From assembly GCA_020161535.1 (NCBI GenBank), contig JAIUNW010000011.1:62001-126000 (forward strand): DNA of 64,000 bases. Reading direction: 5' to 3'. The DNA is from Bacteroidota bacterium (lineage in GTDB: Bacteria > Bacteroidota > Bacteroidia > Chitinophagales > Chitinophagaceae). Positions 51,162 to 59,970 of this stretch are shown piece after piece (positions within the stretch are counted from its first letter, which is position 1; each line of letters starts with the position of its first letter). The translations under genes and the position numbers were made by a program. Under the pieces are notes generated by a model. That model saw nothing but the letters and a program-made list of their open reading frames with translations. It ran no database searches and was not told the origin of the DNA.

Positions 51162-53918
51162 ATGAATACCAGCGACAAAACTAAATCAAAATACGGTTTA
51201 TTAAGCCTTTTTGCGCTGGCATTCTGCATTGCATCCTTTTTTAGTTGCTCAAAATATCCGAATAAGAGCGTTTTTGGCAGCCCTTTAACAGGTGACAAAG
51301 GCAGAAACGAAAAAACAAAAGCAGATAGTGTACGCAGCCAATCAGGGGCAGATTCGGCGCTATTGCAAAAAGACACGGTGCCGGGTAACCGAAATGCTGC
51401 CGATAGCCTGTTGCGAAAATCCGATTCAACCCGCCCGGCTTCCGACACCTTCCATGTTAAGCTGAGCAACGATTCGCTCGACGCCGCGGTTGAATATGCC
51501 GCCACTGACTCCATGGTGCTGGATGTGCCCACCAAGAAAATAATCCTCTTTAATAAGTCATCCACCAAATACAAAGACCTCGATTTGCAGGCCTACAAGA
51601 TTGAACTTGACCAGCCTTCGCAGATTGTGGTGGCCACTTTCTCGCGCGATTCTGCCGGCGCACAGATCGGCAAGCCGCATTTCGTGCAGGGCGAAAGCAA
51701 TATGGACGCCGACAGCATCGTGTACAATTTCAAAACGCAAAAAGGCATCACCAAACACACATTTACCCAACAGGGCGAAATGTTTGTGTATGGCGAAAAG
51801 ATCAAGAAAGTGAGCGTCAGTGATTTCTATGCCCTACATGGTCGCTTCACCACTTGTAACCTCGATACGCCCCATTTCGCCTTCCGTACCAATAAAATGA
51901 AACTGGTCAACCAGAAACTGGCCATCAGCGGCCCCGTACACCCTGAGTTTGAAGGGGTACCTGTTCCGGTTTACCTGCCTTTTGGTTTTTTTCCGTTGTC
52001 GCAGGGCCGGCATTCAGGCATCCTGCCACCGCAGTTTACCGCCAACCAACAGTTTGGCCTGGGGCTAGAAGGTCTTGGCTATTACAAAGTGCTGAACGAG
52101 ATGTTTGATATGATGGTGCGGGGCGATATTTATTCTTATGGGGGATGGCGGGCCGTATTGACACCAACTTATCGAAAAAGGTACCGCTATTCCGGGCGAC
52201 TCAACCTCTCTTTCCAGCGAACCCGCTACCTGAGTAGCAGTCCGTTATCAGGCAAAGACTATGAAACAGCCCAAACCTGGAATATCCAATGGAGCCATTC
52301 GGCCGATACCAAGGCACGCCCGGGTACCAGCTTTCAGGCCAGCGTCAATGCAGGCTCAACGCAGTTCAACCGCTATGTGGGCGTGAATCCAACCATCAAC
52401 TTCAATAACCAATTGTATTCGTCCATCGCCTACAGCAAGAACTGGAACAATAAATACATTCTTAACCTGAACGCCGGCCACAACCAGAACTCGAATACCC
52501 GCTTGATGCAGGTGCGACTGCCCGATGGTTCGTTCACCGCGAATACGGTGTATCCGTTTCAACCGAAAAATTTTGTGGGCGAAGCCAAATGGTATGAGAA
52601 ACTGGGCATCGGTTTGAATACCGTTTTTCAAAACCAGGTGTCTTTTTACGACAGTGCCTTTTCTTTTGCGCAATTGATGGATACCATTCAATGGGGGGTA
52701 CAACACAGTATTCCGATTACGCTTGCCCTGCCTTCTTTGGGCCCGGTTCAGGTGTCGCCTGGTTTGAGTTTTACAGAAAGATGGTATGGCACCCAATCGT
52801 ATTTGACCTGGAACGATGTACGCAGCAAAGTGGATACCGCCCATTTCAAAGGATTTTATACTGCGCGTGATATCTCTTTCAGCATTGGCTTGAACACGGC
52901 GCTGTTCGGCACTTTCGATCGCTTTGGCAAAAACAGTGCCCTGCGTGCCATAAGGCATGTGATCAGGCCCAGTATCAGTGCTAACTATAAGCCGAATCTA
53001 AATGGGAAGGACTGGTATAAAGTAAAAGTTGATACCTCGGGACGTCAACAGGATTTCAGTAAGTACACGGGCACCTTATATGGCGCGTTTAGCCAGGGTG
53101 AGTTCGGCGGCCTCAGTTTCACGTTCGATAACAACCTTGAAATGAAACTGCGATCTAAAACAGATACCACCGATGGTGGCATAAAAAAAGTGAAGCTGAT
53201 CGATGGCTTTGGTTTTACAGGCAGTTATAATTTTCTGGCCGATACCATGAAATTATCGCCGATTAGTTTGTATCTGCGAAGTACCCTGTTTCAAAAAGTA
53301 AACCTGACGGCCTCGGCCACCATGGATCCCTATAAACGAGATAAGCAGGGGTATCGAACAAAATACTATGCCTGGCAGGGCGGCAATTTCAACCTGGGTA
53401 ATGTGACCAGTGGCAATATTTCTTTGTCAACCTCTTTCACCAGCAAGAAGTCAGAAGAAAAAAAACGGCGCGCAGATTCAACCCTGCAAAATTCGCAGTT
53501 GCCGGTTACGCTCGAAGAGCAGCAGGCCCAGATGAATTATATCCGCGCCAACCCCGCCGAGTTTGCCGATTTTGATATTCCCTGGTCGATCAATATCTCT
53601 TATTCATTGAGTTTTTCGCGCATCCAGAAAAGAGATTATTCGGGGTATTACACAACGCTGTCGTCGAATATCAACCTAAGTGGTGATTTTAACCTGACAC
53701 CAAAATGGAAGGTAGGTGCCAATACCTTCTATAATTTCAACGGTGGATCGATCAGTCAGTTGACCATGTTTCTTAGCCGGGAACTGCACTGTTGGCAATT
53801 GGGTATCAATATTACACCGGTGGGATTGTATCGCTCTTTCAACATCACCATCAATCCGAAGTCGGGCATTCTGCGCGACCTGCGCATCAACAGATCGCGT
53901 TATTTCTACAACCAATAA
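51162..53918 (+). CDS. LptD-like LPS-assembly outer-membrane protein
   Basis: 918 residues from the ATG at 51162; the upstream TTG is not credible. Lipoprotein-like signal (FALAFCIASFFSCS). An OstA-like region (about 110-250: VYNFKTQKGITKHTFTQQGEMFVYGE) precedes a long barrel with LPFGFFPLSQGRHSGILPP, the conserved LptD segment. It inserts lipopolysaccharide in the outer leaflet. The Cys network of E. coli LptD is absent, as usual in this phylum. It is divergent from the amidase-MCE-OstA operon. Confidence 0.88.
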   Translation: MNTSDKTKSKYGLLSLFALAFCIASFFSCSKYPNKSVFGSPLTGDKGRNEKTKADSVRSQSGADSALLQKDTVPGNRNAADSLLRKSDSTRPASDTFHVKLSNDSLDAAVEYAATDSMVLDVPTKKIILFNKSSTKYKDLDLQAYKIELDQPSQIVVATFSRDSAGAQIGKPHFVQGESNMDADSIVYNFKTQKGITKHTFTQQGEMFVYGEKIKKVSVSDFYALHGRFTTCNLDTPHFAFRTNKMKLVNQKLAISGPVHPEFEGVPVPVYLPFGFFPLSQGRHSGILPPQFTANQQFGLGLEGLGYYKVLNEMFDMMVRGDIYSYGGWRAVLTPTYRKRYRYSGRLNLSFQRTRYLSSSPLSGKDYETAQTWNIQWSHSADTKARPGTSFQASVNAGSTQFNRYVGVNPTINFNNQLYSSIAYSKNWNNKYILNLNAGHNQNSNTRLMQVRLPDGSFTANTVYPFQPKNFVGEAKWYEKLGIGLNTVFQNQVSFYDSAFSFAQLMDTIQWGVQHSIPITLALPSLGPVQVSPGLSFTERWYGTQSYLTWNDVRSKVDTAHFKGFYTARDISFSIGLNTALFGTFDRFGKNSALRAIRHVIRPSISANYKPNLNGKDWYKVKVDTSGRQQDFSKYTGTLYGAFSQGEFGGLSFTFDNNLEMKLRSKTDTTDGGIKKVKLIDGFGFTGSYNFLADTMKLSPISLYLRSTLFQKVNLTASATMDPYKRDKQGYRTKYYAWQGGNFNLGNVTSGNISLSTSFTSKKSEEKKRRADSTLQNSQLPVTLEEQQAQMNYIRANPAEFADFDIPWSINISYSLSFSRIQKRDYSGYYTTLSSNINLSGDFNLTPKWKVGANTFYNFNGGSISQLTMFLSRELHCWQLGINITPVGLYRSFNITINPKSGILRDLRINRSRYFYNQ

Positions 53919-54659
53919 TCAGGCGCCGGCGGCAATTCGATTGTACATGATTTGCCAGCATCGGTCTTTTAGTGCTTCTACTGTTTCACCTGGCAAGGGT
54001 GCGATGGGTGCTTGAAATTCGATCAGCAGCCGATGGGGGAGGAGGTAGAATTTTTCTTCGGCGGGGTTCACATATCGCGTAAAGAAAATGATACCAGGTA
54101 TAATGGCACGTTGGGTATCGATCGAAAGCCTGAAGGCGCCGTCGTGAAAGGCCTTGATCGGTTCACTCGTTTTGTTGCGGGTGCCTTCGGGATAAATGCA
54201 CATGTGCATGCCATCGTCGAGCACTTTTTTCATTTTCGCGAAACTTTCTTTTCGGCTCTTGTCACTTTTGCGATCAACCAATACACTGCCCAGTTTGTAA
54301 ATCAAGCCAAACAAAGGCACTTTCGTAAACTCCACTTTGGCGATTGTTTTATTGCCGCCAGGAATAGATGGCGAAGAGATAGGAATATCCATCAGGGAGT
54401 TGTGGTTGCAGATCACGATATATTGTTGTCCCGGCGCAAAATTTTCGCGACCGCGCACTGTCAGCGGACAACCAACCAAGGGCAAGAAGATGCCCATCCA
54501 TACCCTGGCGATGTTCAGAAAGCGGCGGGTTGATACCGGTTCTTTTGCCGGCAAGGCAAAGAGTATAATCGGGATCAGGAAAATCAACATGGTTACCACA
54601 AAAGCGATTATCGCCCATACCGCCCAGAACCGGGCAAAGACGGCTTTCAACACTTGCAT
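53919..54659 (-). CDS. plsC: 1-acyl-sn-glycerol-3-phosphate acyltransferase
   Basis: 246 residues, one or two N-terminal helices (about 10-34). NHNSLMDIP gives the NHx4D catalytic motif (about residue 86-91) and YPEGTRNK the EGTR motif (about 158-163). It acylates lysophosphatidic acid in phospholipid synthesis at the inner membrane. Convergent with the LptD-like gene, stop to stop without gap. Confidence 0.92.
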   Translation of the reverse strand: MQVLKAVFARFWAVWAIIAFVVTMLIFLIPIILFALPAKEPVSTRRFLNIARVWMGIFLPLVGCPLTVRGRENFAPGQQYIVICNHNSLMDIPISSPSIPGGNKTIAKVEFTKVPLFGLIYKLGSVLVDRKSDKSRKESFAKMKKVLDDGMHMCIYPEGTRNKTSEPIKAFHDGAFRLSIDTQRAIIPGIIFFTRYVNPAEEKFYLLPHRLLIEFQAPIAPLPGETVEALKDRCWQIMYNRIAAGA

Positions 54660-54704
54660 GCTGTTAAGTTAAAAGGCAAAAAGCAAAATTCAAAAATGAG
54701 ATGA

Positions 54705-55376
54705 TCAAAGTGACCAGTCGATGGGGTTAATGCCATTTTTCACCAGGTATTCATTGCTGCGGGAGAAATGCCGGCAACCAAAGAACCCGTTGTGTGCACT
54801 GAGTGGCGATGGATGTGCTGCTTTTAGTATCAGGTGTTTGGTGGCATCAATCAATTGTTGTTTTTCTTGCGCGAACCGACCCCATAAAAGAAATACAAGG
54901 TGCTGTCGATCGTCGCTGATTTGTTTAATCACGGCATTGGTAAAATCCATCCAGCCGATCTTCGCGTGACTACCGGGCTCGTTCATGCGTACCGTTAGCG
55001 ACGCGTTTAACAGCAGCACGCCCTGGTCGGCCCATTTGCTAAGATTGCCGTTACGCGGCATCTGCACGCCCAGGTCGGCAGTAATTTCTTTATATATATT
55101 TAGTAAGGAGGGGGGTGGCGCAACACCATCGGGCACCGAAAAACTCAGGCCGTGGGCCTGCCCTGGATTGTGGTAAGGGTCTTGCCCCAGGATAATCACC
55201 TTCACTTTGGCCAGTGGCGTATGTGCAAAAGCATTAAAAATTTGTGAACCCGGCGGATAGATGGTTTTGCCCGCCATTTTTTCCATTTTCAAGTGCGTGA
55301 CAATCTGTTGAAAATAAGGCTTGCCAAACTCGCTTTTCAACGCCGCTTTCCAGCTTTCTTCGATCGCGACCTCCAT
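54705..55376 (-). CDS. ung: Uracil-DNA glycosylase
   Basis: 223 residues, usual Ung length. [20 protein letters not shown] holds the catalytic Asp in [19 protein letters not shown] holds the catalytic His and DNA-intercalation loop. It removes uracil from DNA in base excision repair. A TAATTTCG box, one base from the -7 consensus, at 55387-55394. Confidence 0.97.
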   Translation of the reverse strand: MEVAIEESWKAALKSEFGKPYFQQIVTHLKMEKMAGKTIYPPGSQIFNAFAHTPLAKVKVIILGQDPYHNPGQAHGLSFSVPDGVAPPPSLLNIYKEITADLGVQMPRNGNLSKWADQGVLLLNASLTVRMNEPGSHAKIGWMDFTNAVIKQISDDRQHLVFLLWGRFAQEKQQLIDATKHLILKAAHPSPLSAHNGFFGCRHFSRSNEYLVKNGINPIDWSL

Positions 55377-55399
55377 GCTTTTTGGCCGAAATTAGTTCA

Positions 55400-55431
55400 T
55401 TTGGTCACTATTCGCAGAATACTTAGTTTTC
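55400..55431 (+). promoter_or_regulatory. Candidate -33/-7 promoter of the DUF937 gene
   Basis: TTTG (55400-55403), a 20-bp spacer, then TAGTTTTC (55424-55431), one base off TAnnTTTG. 58 nt upstream of the ATG at 55490. Confidence 0.5.
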
Positions 55432-55489
55432 AATCGTAAAAACCGCAGCTTACGCGAAACCATGTTTTCAAAACGATAAATCAAAACAC

Positions 55490-56071
55490 ATGTTAGAAAG
55501 TTTAGTGAGTTTAATCCGTGAACAGGCAGGTGAGTCTGTTATTAATAATCCGGCCGTGCCCAATGAACAGAATGGCGCGGTGTTGCAGGAAACCAGTGCA
55601 TCAATTATTACTGGATTGCAACAGATGCTGGCCGGCGGTCAGGCAAAAGAAGTGATCAGCATGTTCAGCAATCCCGATGGGGTAAATGAGTCGCACCCGG
55701 CTGTACAGCAGATCTCTGGTGGATTGCTGGAATCGTTGACCAGCAAACTGGGATTGAATAAAGAAGCAGCCGGTGGCATTGTGGCCAGCTTATTGCCGAT
55801 TGTGTTGAAACAATTTGCATCGCGCACGGCGAGCCCGGCGAACAATGGATTCAGCCTGCCAGATGTGTTTAGTCAATTGAGCGGCGGACAAACAGCCGGC
55901 ATTGATATTGGCGGTTTGGTTGGCAAATTTGCACAAGGCGGCATGGACCGCGATGGCGATGGTGATGTAGACCTGCAAGACCTGACGGCTGCGTTCAGCG
56001 GCGGTGGGGCCAAGTCGGCCGGTGGTGGTTTGTTGGATTCACTAGCCGGTATGTTTGGCAGCAAACAATAG
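55490..56071 (+). CDS. DUF937-like protein with EF-hand-like motif
   Basis: 193 residues, Gly/Ala/Ser-rich with a helical repeat around the middle (LLESLTSKLGLNKEAAGGIVASLLPIVL) as in DUF937/YidB proteins. At about 150-163 it reads MDRDGDGDVDLQDL, an excellent calcium loop like those of EF-hand or dockerin modules. No signal peptide. Role unknown; YidB-like members affect lipid or pellicle structure in some bacteria. The amidohydrolase gene begins one base after the stop. Confidence 0.75.
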   Translation: MLESLVSLIREQAGESVINNPAVPNEQNGAVLQETSASIITGLQQMLAGGQAKEVISMFSNPDGVNESHPAVQQISGGLLESLTSKLGLNKEAAGGIVASLLPIVLKQFASRTASPANNGFSLPDVFSQLSGGQTAGIDIGGLVGKFAQGGMDRDGDGDVDLQDLTAAFSGGGAKSAGGGLLDSLAGMFGSKQ

Positions 56072-56072
56072 C

Positions 56073-57743
56073 ATGTTGAGCCACCGATTGCATGGTGTTT
56101 TGCCTTTGCTTGTGGTGTTTTTCTTCGCCGCCTGTTCACCTCAACCCAAAGGCGAGCAATTCATCACGGGAAAAATATGGACGGGCAATCAGGATAGTCC
56201 CTGGGCCGGTGCGATGGTCATCAACGGCGACAGCATCGTGGCCATTGGCAGTGCGGAAGAACTGCAGCACTGGGTAGGGTCGAATACCCGCATCGAAAAA
56301 CACGATAGCACGGAACTGATTGTGCCGGGCCTGATCGATTGTCACACGCATTTTGTGGAAGGCGGTATGCGTTTATCGTCGGTACAGTTACGTGATGCCA
56401 AAACACCCGCCGAGTTTATTCGGCGCATAGCCGCTTATGCCAAAACATTGAAACCGGGCGAGTGGATACTGGGTGGCGATTGGGATCACCAGCATTGGGG
56501 TGGTATTCTACCCAAAAAAGAATGGGTTGATTCGGTTACAAGGGATAACCCGTTGTGGGTGCAGCGGCTCGATGGACATATGGGCCTCGCCAATTCGCTG
56601 GCCCTGCAACGGGCAGGCATAACCGAAAATACGCGCGATGTGGCCGGCGGTGCTATTGTTCGCGACAAAGGCAAGATCACCGGTATATTAAAAGACAATG
56701 CCACTAAACTGGTGGACCGCCATATACCGGCGCCAACGGCCGAACAGTTCGACCGGGCACTCCAGGCTGCGATGCAGTATGTAGCTTCAAATGGAATCAC
56801 CAGCATACACAGTGTTACCGGCAGCGACTATGGTAATTCTTTCGATGTTTTTGAAAGAGCCAAAGCAGCGGGGAAGCTCATCACACGGATCTATGCGGCT
56901 GATTCCTTAAGTGCATGGTCGAAGTTGCGTGAACAGATTAACAAGAACGGTAGGGGCGATAACTGGGTGAAATACGGCATGTTGAAAGGATTTGTTGACG
57001 GTTCTCTCGGTTCACATACTGCTGCTTTTTGGCAGCCGTTTACCGACGCGCCGCAGGATTCGGGCTTTTATGTCATCCACCTCGATACTTTGTATCAATA
57101 CATCCAGCGTGCCGACAAGGCCGGCTTGCAAGTTACGGTGCATGCCATCGGCGATAAATCGATTAGTAAGTTGCTGGATATTTTTGAACGGGTGGAAAAG
57201 GAAAATGGTCCGCGCGACCGTCGATTCCGAATGGAACACGCACAGCATATTCGACTCGCTGATCTGCCGCGGTTTGCGCAATTGGGCGTGATCGCCAGTG
57301 TACAACCCTACCATGCCATTGATGATGGGCGATGGGCGGAAAAATTCATTGGCCATGAGCGGGCCCTGACCACCTATGCTTTTCAATCATTGTTGGCCGC
57401 CAAAGCAAAATTGGCATTTGGCAGCGATTGGTTTGTGGCGCCAGCATCACCGATGGAAGGCATTTATGCGGCGGTGACCCGTCGCACCATCGATGATAAA
57501 AACCCGGATGGCTGGATACCGTCGCAAAAGACCAGCGTTGAAGACGCATTGCGGGCCTATACGATGGGTGCGGCCTTTGCTTCGTTCGATGAACATAAAA
57601 AAGGCTCGCTTGAAAAAGGAAAACTCGCCGACTTTACGGTATTGGAAAAAAATATTTTTAGCATAGCGCCAGAAACCATCAGAACAGTGCGGGTATTGGA
57701 GACGGTGGTGGGCGGTAAAACAGTGTTTCAGCAAAAAAAATAA
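56073..57743 (+). CDS. YtcJ-like amidohydrolase lipoprotein
   Basis: 556 residues from the ATG at 56073 (LPLLVVFFFAACS lipobox). Amidohydrolase TIM barrel: LIDCHTHFVEGG (HxH metal pair, about residue 90), GGDWDHQHWGG, VTVHAIGDKSI, EHAQHI and FGSDWFV (late metal Asp). YtcJ-type enzymes hydrolyse N-substituted or N-formyl amides. It is outer-membrane or periplasm facing. Two further genes on the same strand follow within 2 bp and overlap each other. Confidence 0.88.
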   Translation: MLSHRLHGVLPLLVVFFFAACSPQPKGEQFITGKIWTGNQDSPWAGAMVINGDSIVAIGSAEELQHWVGSNTRIEKHDSTELIVPGLIDCHTHFVEGGMRLSSVQLRDAKTPAEFIRRIAAYAKTLKPGEWILGGDWDHQHWGGILPKKEWVDSVTRDNPLWVQRLDGHMGLANSLALQRAGITENTRDVAGGAIVRDKGKITGILKDNATKLVDRHIPAPTAEQFDRALQAAMQYVASNGITSIHSVTGSDYGNSFDVFERAKAAGKLITRIYAADSLSAWSKLREQINKNGRGDNWVKYGMLKGFVDGSLGSHTAAFWQPFTDAPQDSGFYVIHLDTLYQYIQRADKAGLQVTVHAIGDKSISKLLDIFERVEKENGPRDRRFRMEHAQHIRLADLPRFAQLGVIASVQPYHAIDDGRWAEKFIGHERALTTYAFQSLLAAKAKLAFGSDWFVAPASPMEGIYAAVTRRTIDDKNPDGWIPSQKTSVEDALRAYTMGAAFASFDEHKKGSLEKGKLADFTVLEKNIFSIAPETIRTVRVLETVVGGKTVFQQKK

Positions 57744-57744
57744 A

Positions 57745-58374
57745 ATGTATGTTCCCGGTTATTTTAAAGTGAGCGAACAGTTGGTGCTGGAAAATTATGT
57801 GAAAGCCAATAGCTTCGCCACCTTGATTACCAACGGTGATCCCTATCCGCAGGCCACGCATATTCCGGTTGAATTGGAAACCAATGCAGCAGGTGAGCAG
57901 GTATTGTGGGGGCATATCGCCCGTGGCAATAAACAATGGAAAGATTTTGAAAAATACCCGCAGGTGCGGGTGGTGTACTTGTCGCCGATTCACGGATATA
58001 TTTCTTCTTCCTGGTACGATCATCCCAATGCGCCCACCTGGAACTATGTGTCGGTGCAAGTGACGGGCCGGCTGCGACTGGTCAACGAAACCGAAGCCTG
58101 GGAAGCTGTGCGCCGGTTGGTGAACAAATATGAAGCGGGTTCAGCTAATCCGGTATCATTGGATAGCCTACCGCCATCGGTACAGGCCGACATGAAAGGA
58201 CTGGTGGCTTTCGAGATACAAATTGAACATTGGGAGGCGGCTTTCAAGCTGAGCCAGAACCGCGATGATAAAAATTTTCACGCGATCATTGAACAATTAG
58301 AAGCGAAACCAGATCCGGTGTCCAAACTATTGGCCGCACTCATGAAAGAAAGAAGATTAGCAGCGAATAAATGA
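57745..58374 (+). CDS. PaiB-family FMN-binding negative transcriptional regulator
   Basis: 209 residues. MYVPGYFKVSEQ start, ANSFATLITNGDPYPQATHIPV, WYDHPNAPTWNYVSVQVTGRL and MKGLVAFEI are PaiB hallmarks with an FMN-binding split-barrel fold. In Bacillus PaiB represses protease and sporulation genes; elsewhere it might act as an FMN enzyme. No HTH is seen. It starts after the amidohydrolase stop and overlaps the DUF4832 gene by 4 bp. Confidence 0.92.
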   Translation: MYVPGYFKVSEQLVLENYVKANSFATLITNGDPYPQATHIPVELETNAAGEQVLWGHIARGNKQWKDFEKYPQVRVVYLSPIHGYISSSWYDHPNAPTWNYVSVQVTGRLRLVNETEAWEAVRRLVNKYEAGSANPVSLDSLPPSVQADMKGLVAFEIQIEHWEAAFKLSQNRDDKNFHAIIEQLEAKPDPVSKLLAALMKERRLAANK

Positions 58375-59942
58375 AGAAAATGAGAAGACTTTTCATTGCA
58401 TGTTGGTTGTGTTGTACGGTTGTTACGCAGGCGCAGCATGCTTTTCAGTTTACTGCCATTCCCTGGTCGGCGCCTGATATTGTGTCGCCCTTCCGTGGAC
58501 CAGAACGCTGGCACAATATGTTGCCCAACCAGGTAGTCAATTACCCGACGGAAGAAAAAAACATAGAACCCCTCGATGCTTATTTTAGGAGCGGCTTGAG
58601 TTGGGACAAACTCGAAAAGAGCGAAGGCCAATACGATTGGAAAGCCTTTGACGACCTGATCAATTCCTGTATTGACCGGGGTATCGGTCAGAAATTTGCT
58701 TTCAATATTATGACCCTGCATCCCGGTGCTACTGATGGCATCAAAGACCAGGAAGCCTATATGCATTATCCGATGTATGTGCACAAGCGCATGCAGGCCG
58801 ATGGTGCGCAACAGGCAGATTGGATCAGCAAGTCATTTGACCGCGCTTCGAACTGGGTACCGAATTGGAACCATCCTTATTTTTTAAGCAGGGTAGAAGC
58901 GCTGTTGCAAGCCCTGGGTACGCATATCAAAACAACCAGTTACAAGAAGGTGCCGTACTGGAAAGCCATCAGCTATATCGACATTGGTATTTTCGGTTGC
59001 TGGGGTGAGTGGAACCACAGTGGTATCGTGAAAAGCAACGACGACTATCCCGCGGGCAGACAGGCCACGGCAGCTTCGCTGATCAGGATTATTGATGCCT
59101 ATCGAAATGCATTTCCAGATTTGCCGCTGGTGGCCATTATGCATGTGTTTGATGGCAATCAGTTTCCAAATGTGATGGTGCCACCAGAAGTCGGTTATTA
59201 TGCGCTTACCACGGCCAATCGCTGGGGTAAACTGGGGTATAAAAGAATGAACTGGGGGCGTGGCTTTGAATCGTATATACGCGCTACCACCATCGAAAAC
59301 AAAACGGTGTACAAGGGGCTACGGTTCGACACAGCCATCCAGAACCGATGGAAATATGCACCAGTCAATGGCGAGGGACCAAACTATGGAACGGCTGAGC
59401 AAGGCCGGTTTCCCTTTTACAATATGCGCAAAGAAGTGAAAGACTACCATGCCTCGCAGATTGCGAATGGCAACTGGGGAGATGGCAAGGGCGGTGATGA
59501 AAGCCAAACGGCATCGGCAGAAGCAAAAGAAGCTTTGCGGAATGCATGGAAGATGGCCGGTTATCGATTGATACTAAAAGGCGGCAGCATGCCCGAAAGT
59601 GTGAAAGTGGGCGAACCATTTAAGATTTACCTCGATTGGCAAAACATCGGGAACGCGCCCAATTATGAAAACTGGATGGTTTGTTATGAATTAAGAAAAC
59701 CGGATGGAAAAATGGTGTGGACCAATGTGGGTAGTATGAAGATCAAAGGATTTTTACCGGGTGCCGTGCGCGTAACGACTGATGTGGTGACCTTGCGCGA
59801 TGTGCCGGCCGGCAACTACCAATTGGTACTGGTCATCAGAGATACGAACGGTTATCGACAACCGCTTCCGTTGGCCATCGAAGGCCGGCTGGCCGATGGT
59901 GCTTATGAACTTCGACAACAACTAACTGTTTCCGCTAAATAA
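58371..59942 (+). CDS. DUF4832 secreted glycoside hydrolase-like protein
   Basis: 523 residues with signal peptide (RRLFIACWLCCTVVTQAQ). The N-terminal part is a TIM-barrel-like fold (PEELTWDKLEKSEGQYDWK type, here GLSWDKLEKSEGQYDWKAF) as in beta-galactosidase-like families, with FGCWGEWNHSG holding a possible acid Glu. A C-terminal DUF4832 beta-sandwich (about 385-520: AGYRLILKGGSMPESVKVGEPFK) follows. It is likely a periplasmic glycosidase. It overlaps the PaiB-like gene and precedes GH95 by 28 bp. Confidence 0.8.
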   Translation: MKKMRRLFIACWLCCTVVTQAQHAFQFTAIPWSAPDIVSPFRGPERWHNMLPNQVVNYPTEEKNIEPLDAYFRSGLSWDKLEKSEGQYDWKAFDDLINSCIDRGIGQKFAFNIMTLHPGATDGIKDQEAYMHYPMYVHKRMQADGAQQADWISKSFDRASNWVPNWNHPYFLSRVEALLQALGTHIKTTSYKKVPYWKAISYIDIGIFGCWGEWNHSGIVKSNDDYPAGRQATAASLIRIIDAYRNAFPDLPLVAIMHVFDGNQFPNVMVPPEVGYYALTTANRWGKLGYKRMNWGRGFESYIRATTIENKTVYKGLRFDTAIQNRWKYAPVNGEGPNYGTAEQGRFPFYNMRKEVKDYHASQIANGNWGDGKGGDESQTASAEAKEALRNAWKMAGYRLILKGGSMPESVKVGEPFKIYLDWQNIGNAPNYENWMVCYELRKPDGKMVWTNVGSMKIKGFLPGAVRVTTDVVTLRDVPAGNYQLVLVIRDTNGYRQPLPLAIEGRLADGAYELRQQLTVSAK

Positions 59943-59970
59943 CTTTTCCCGCTATTTAACCAAACTGGCC

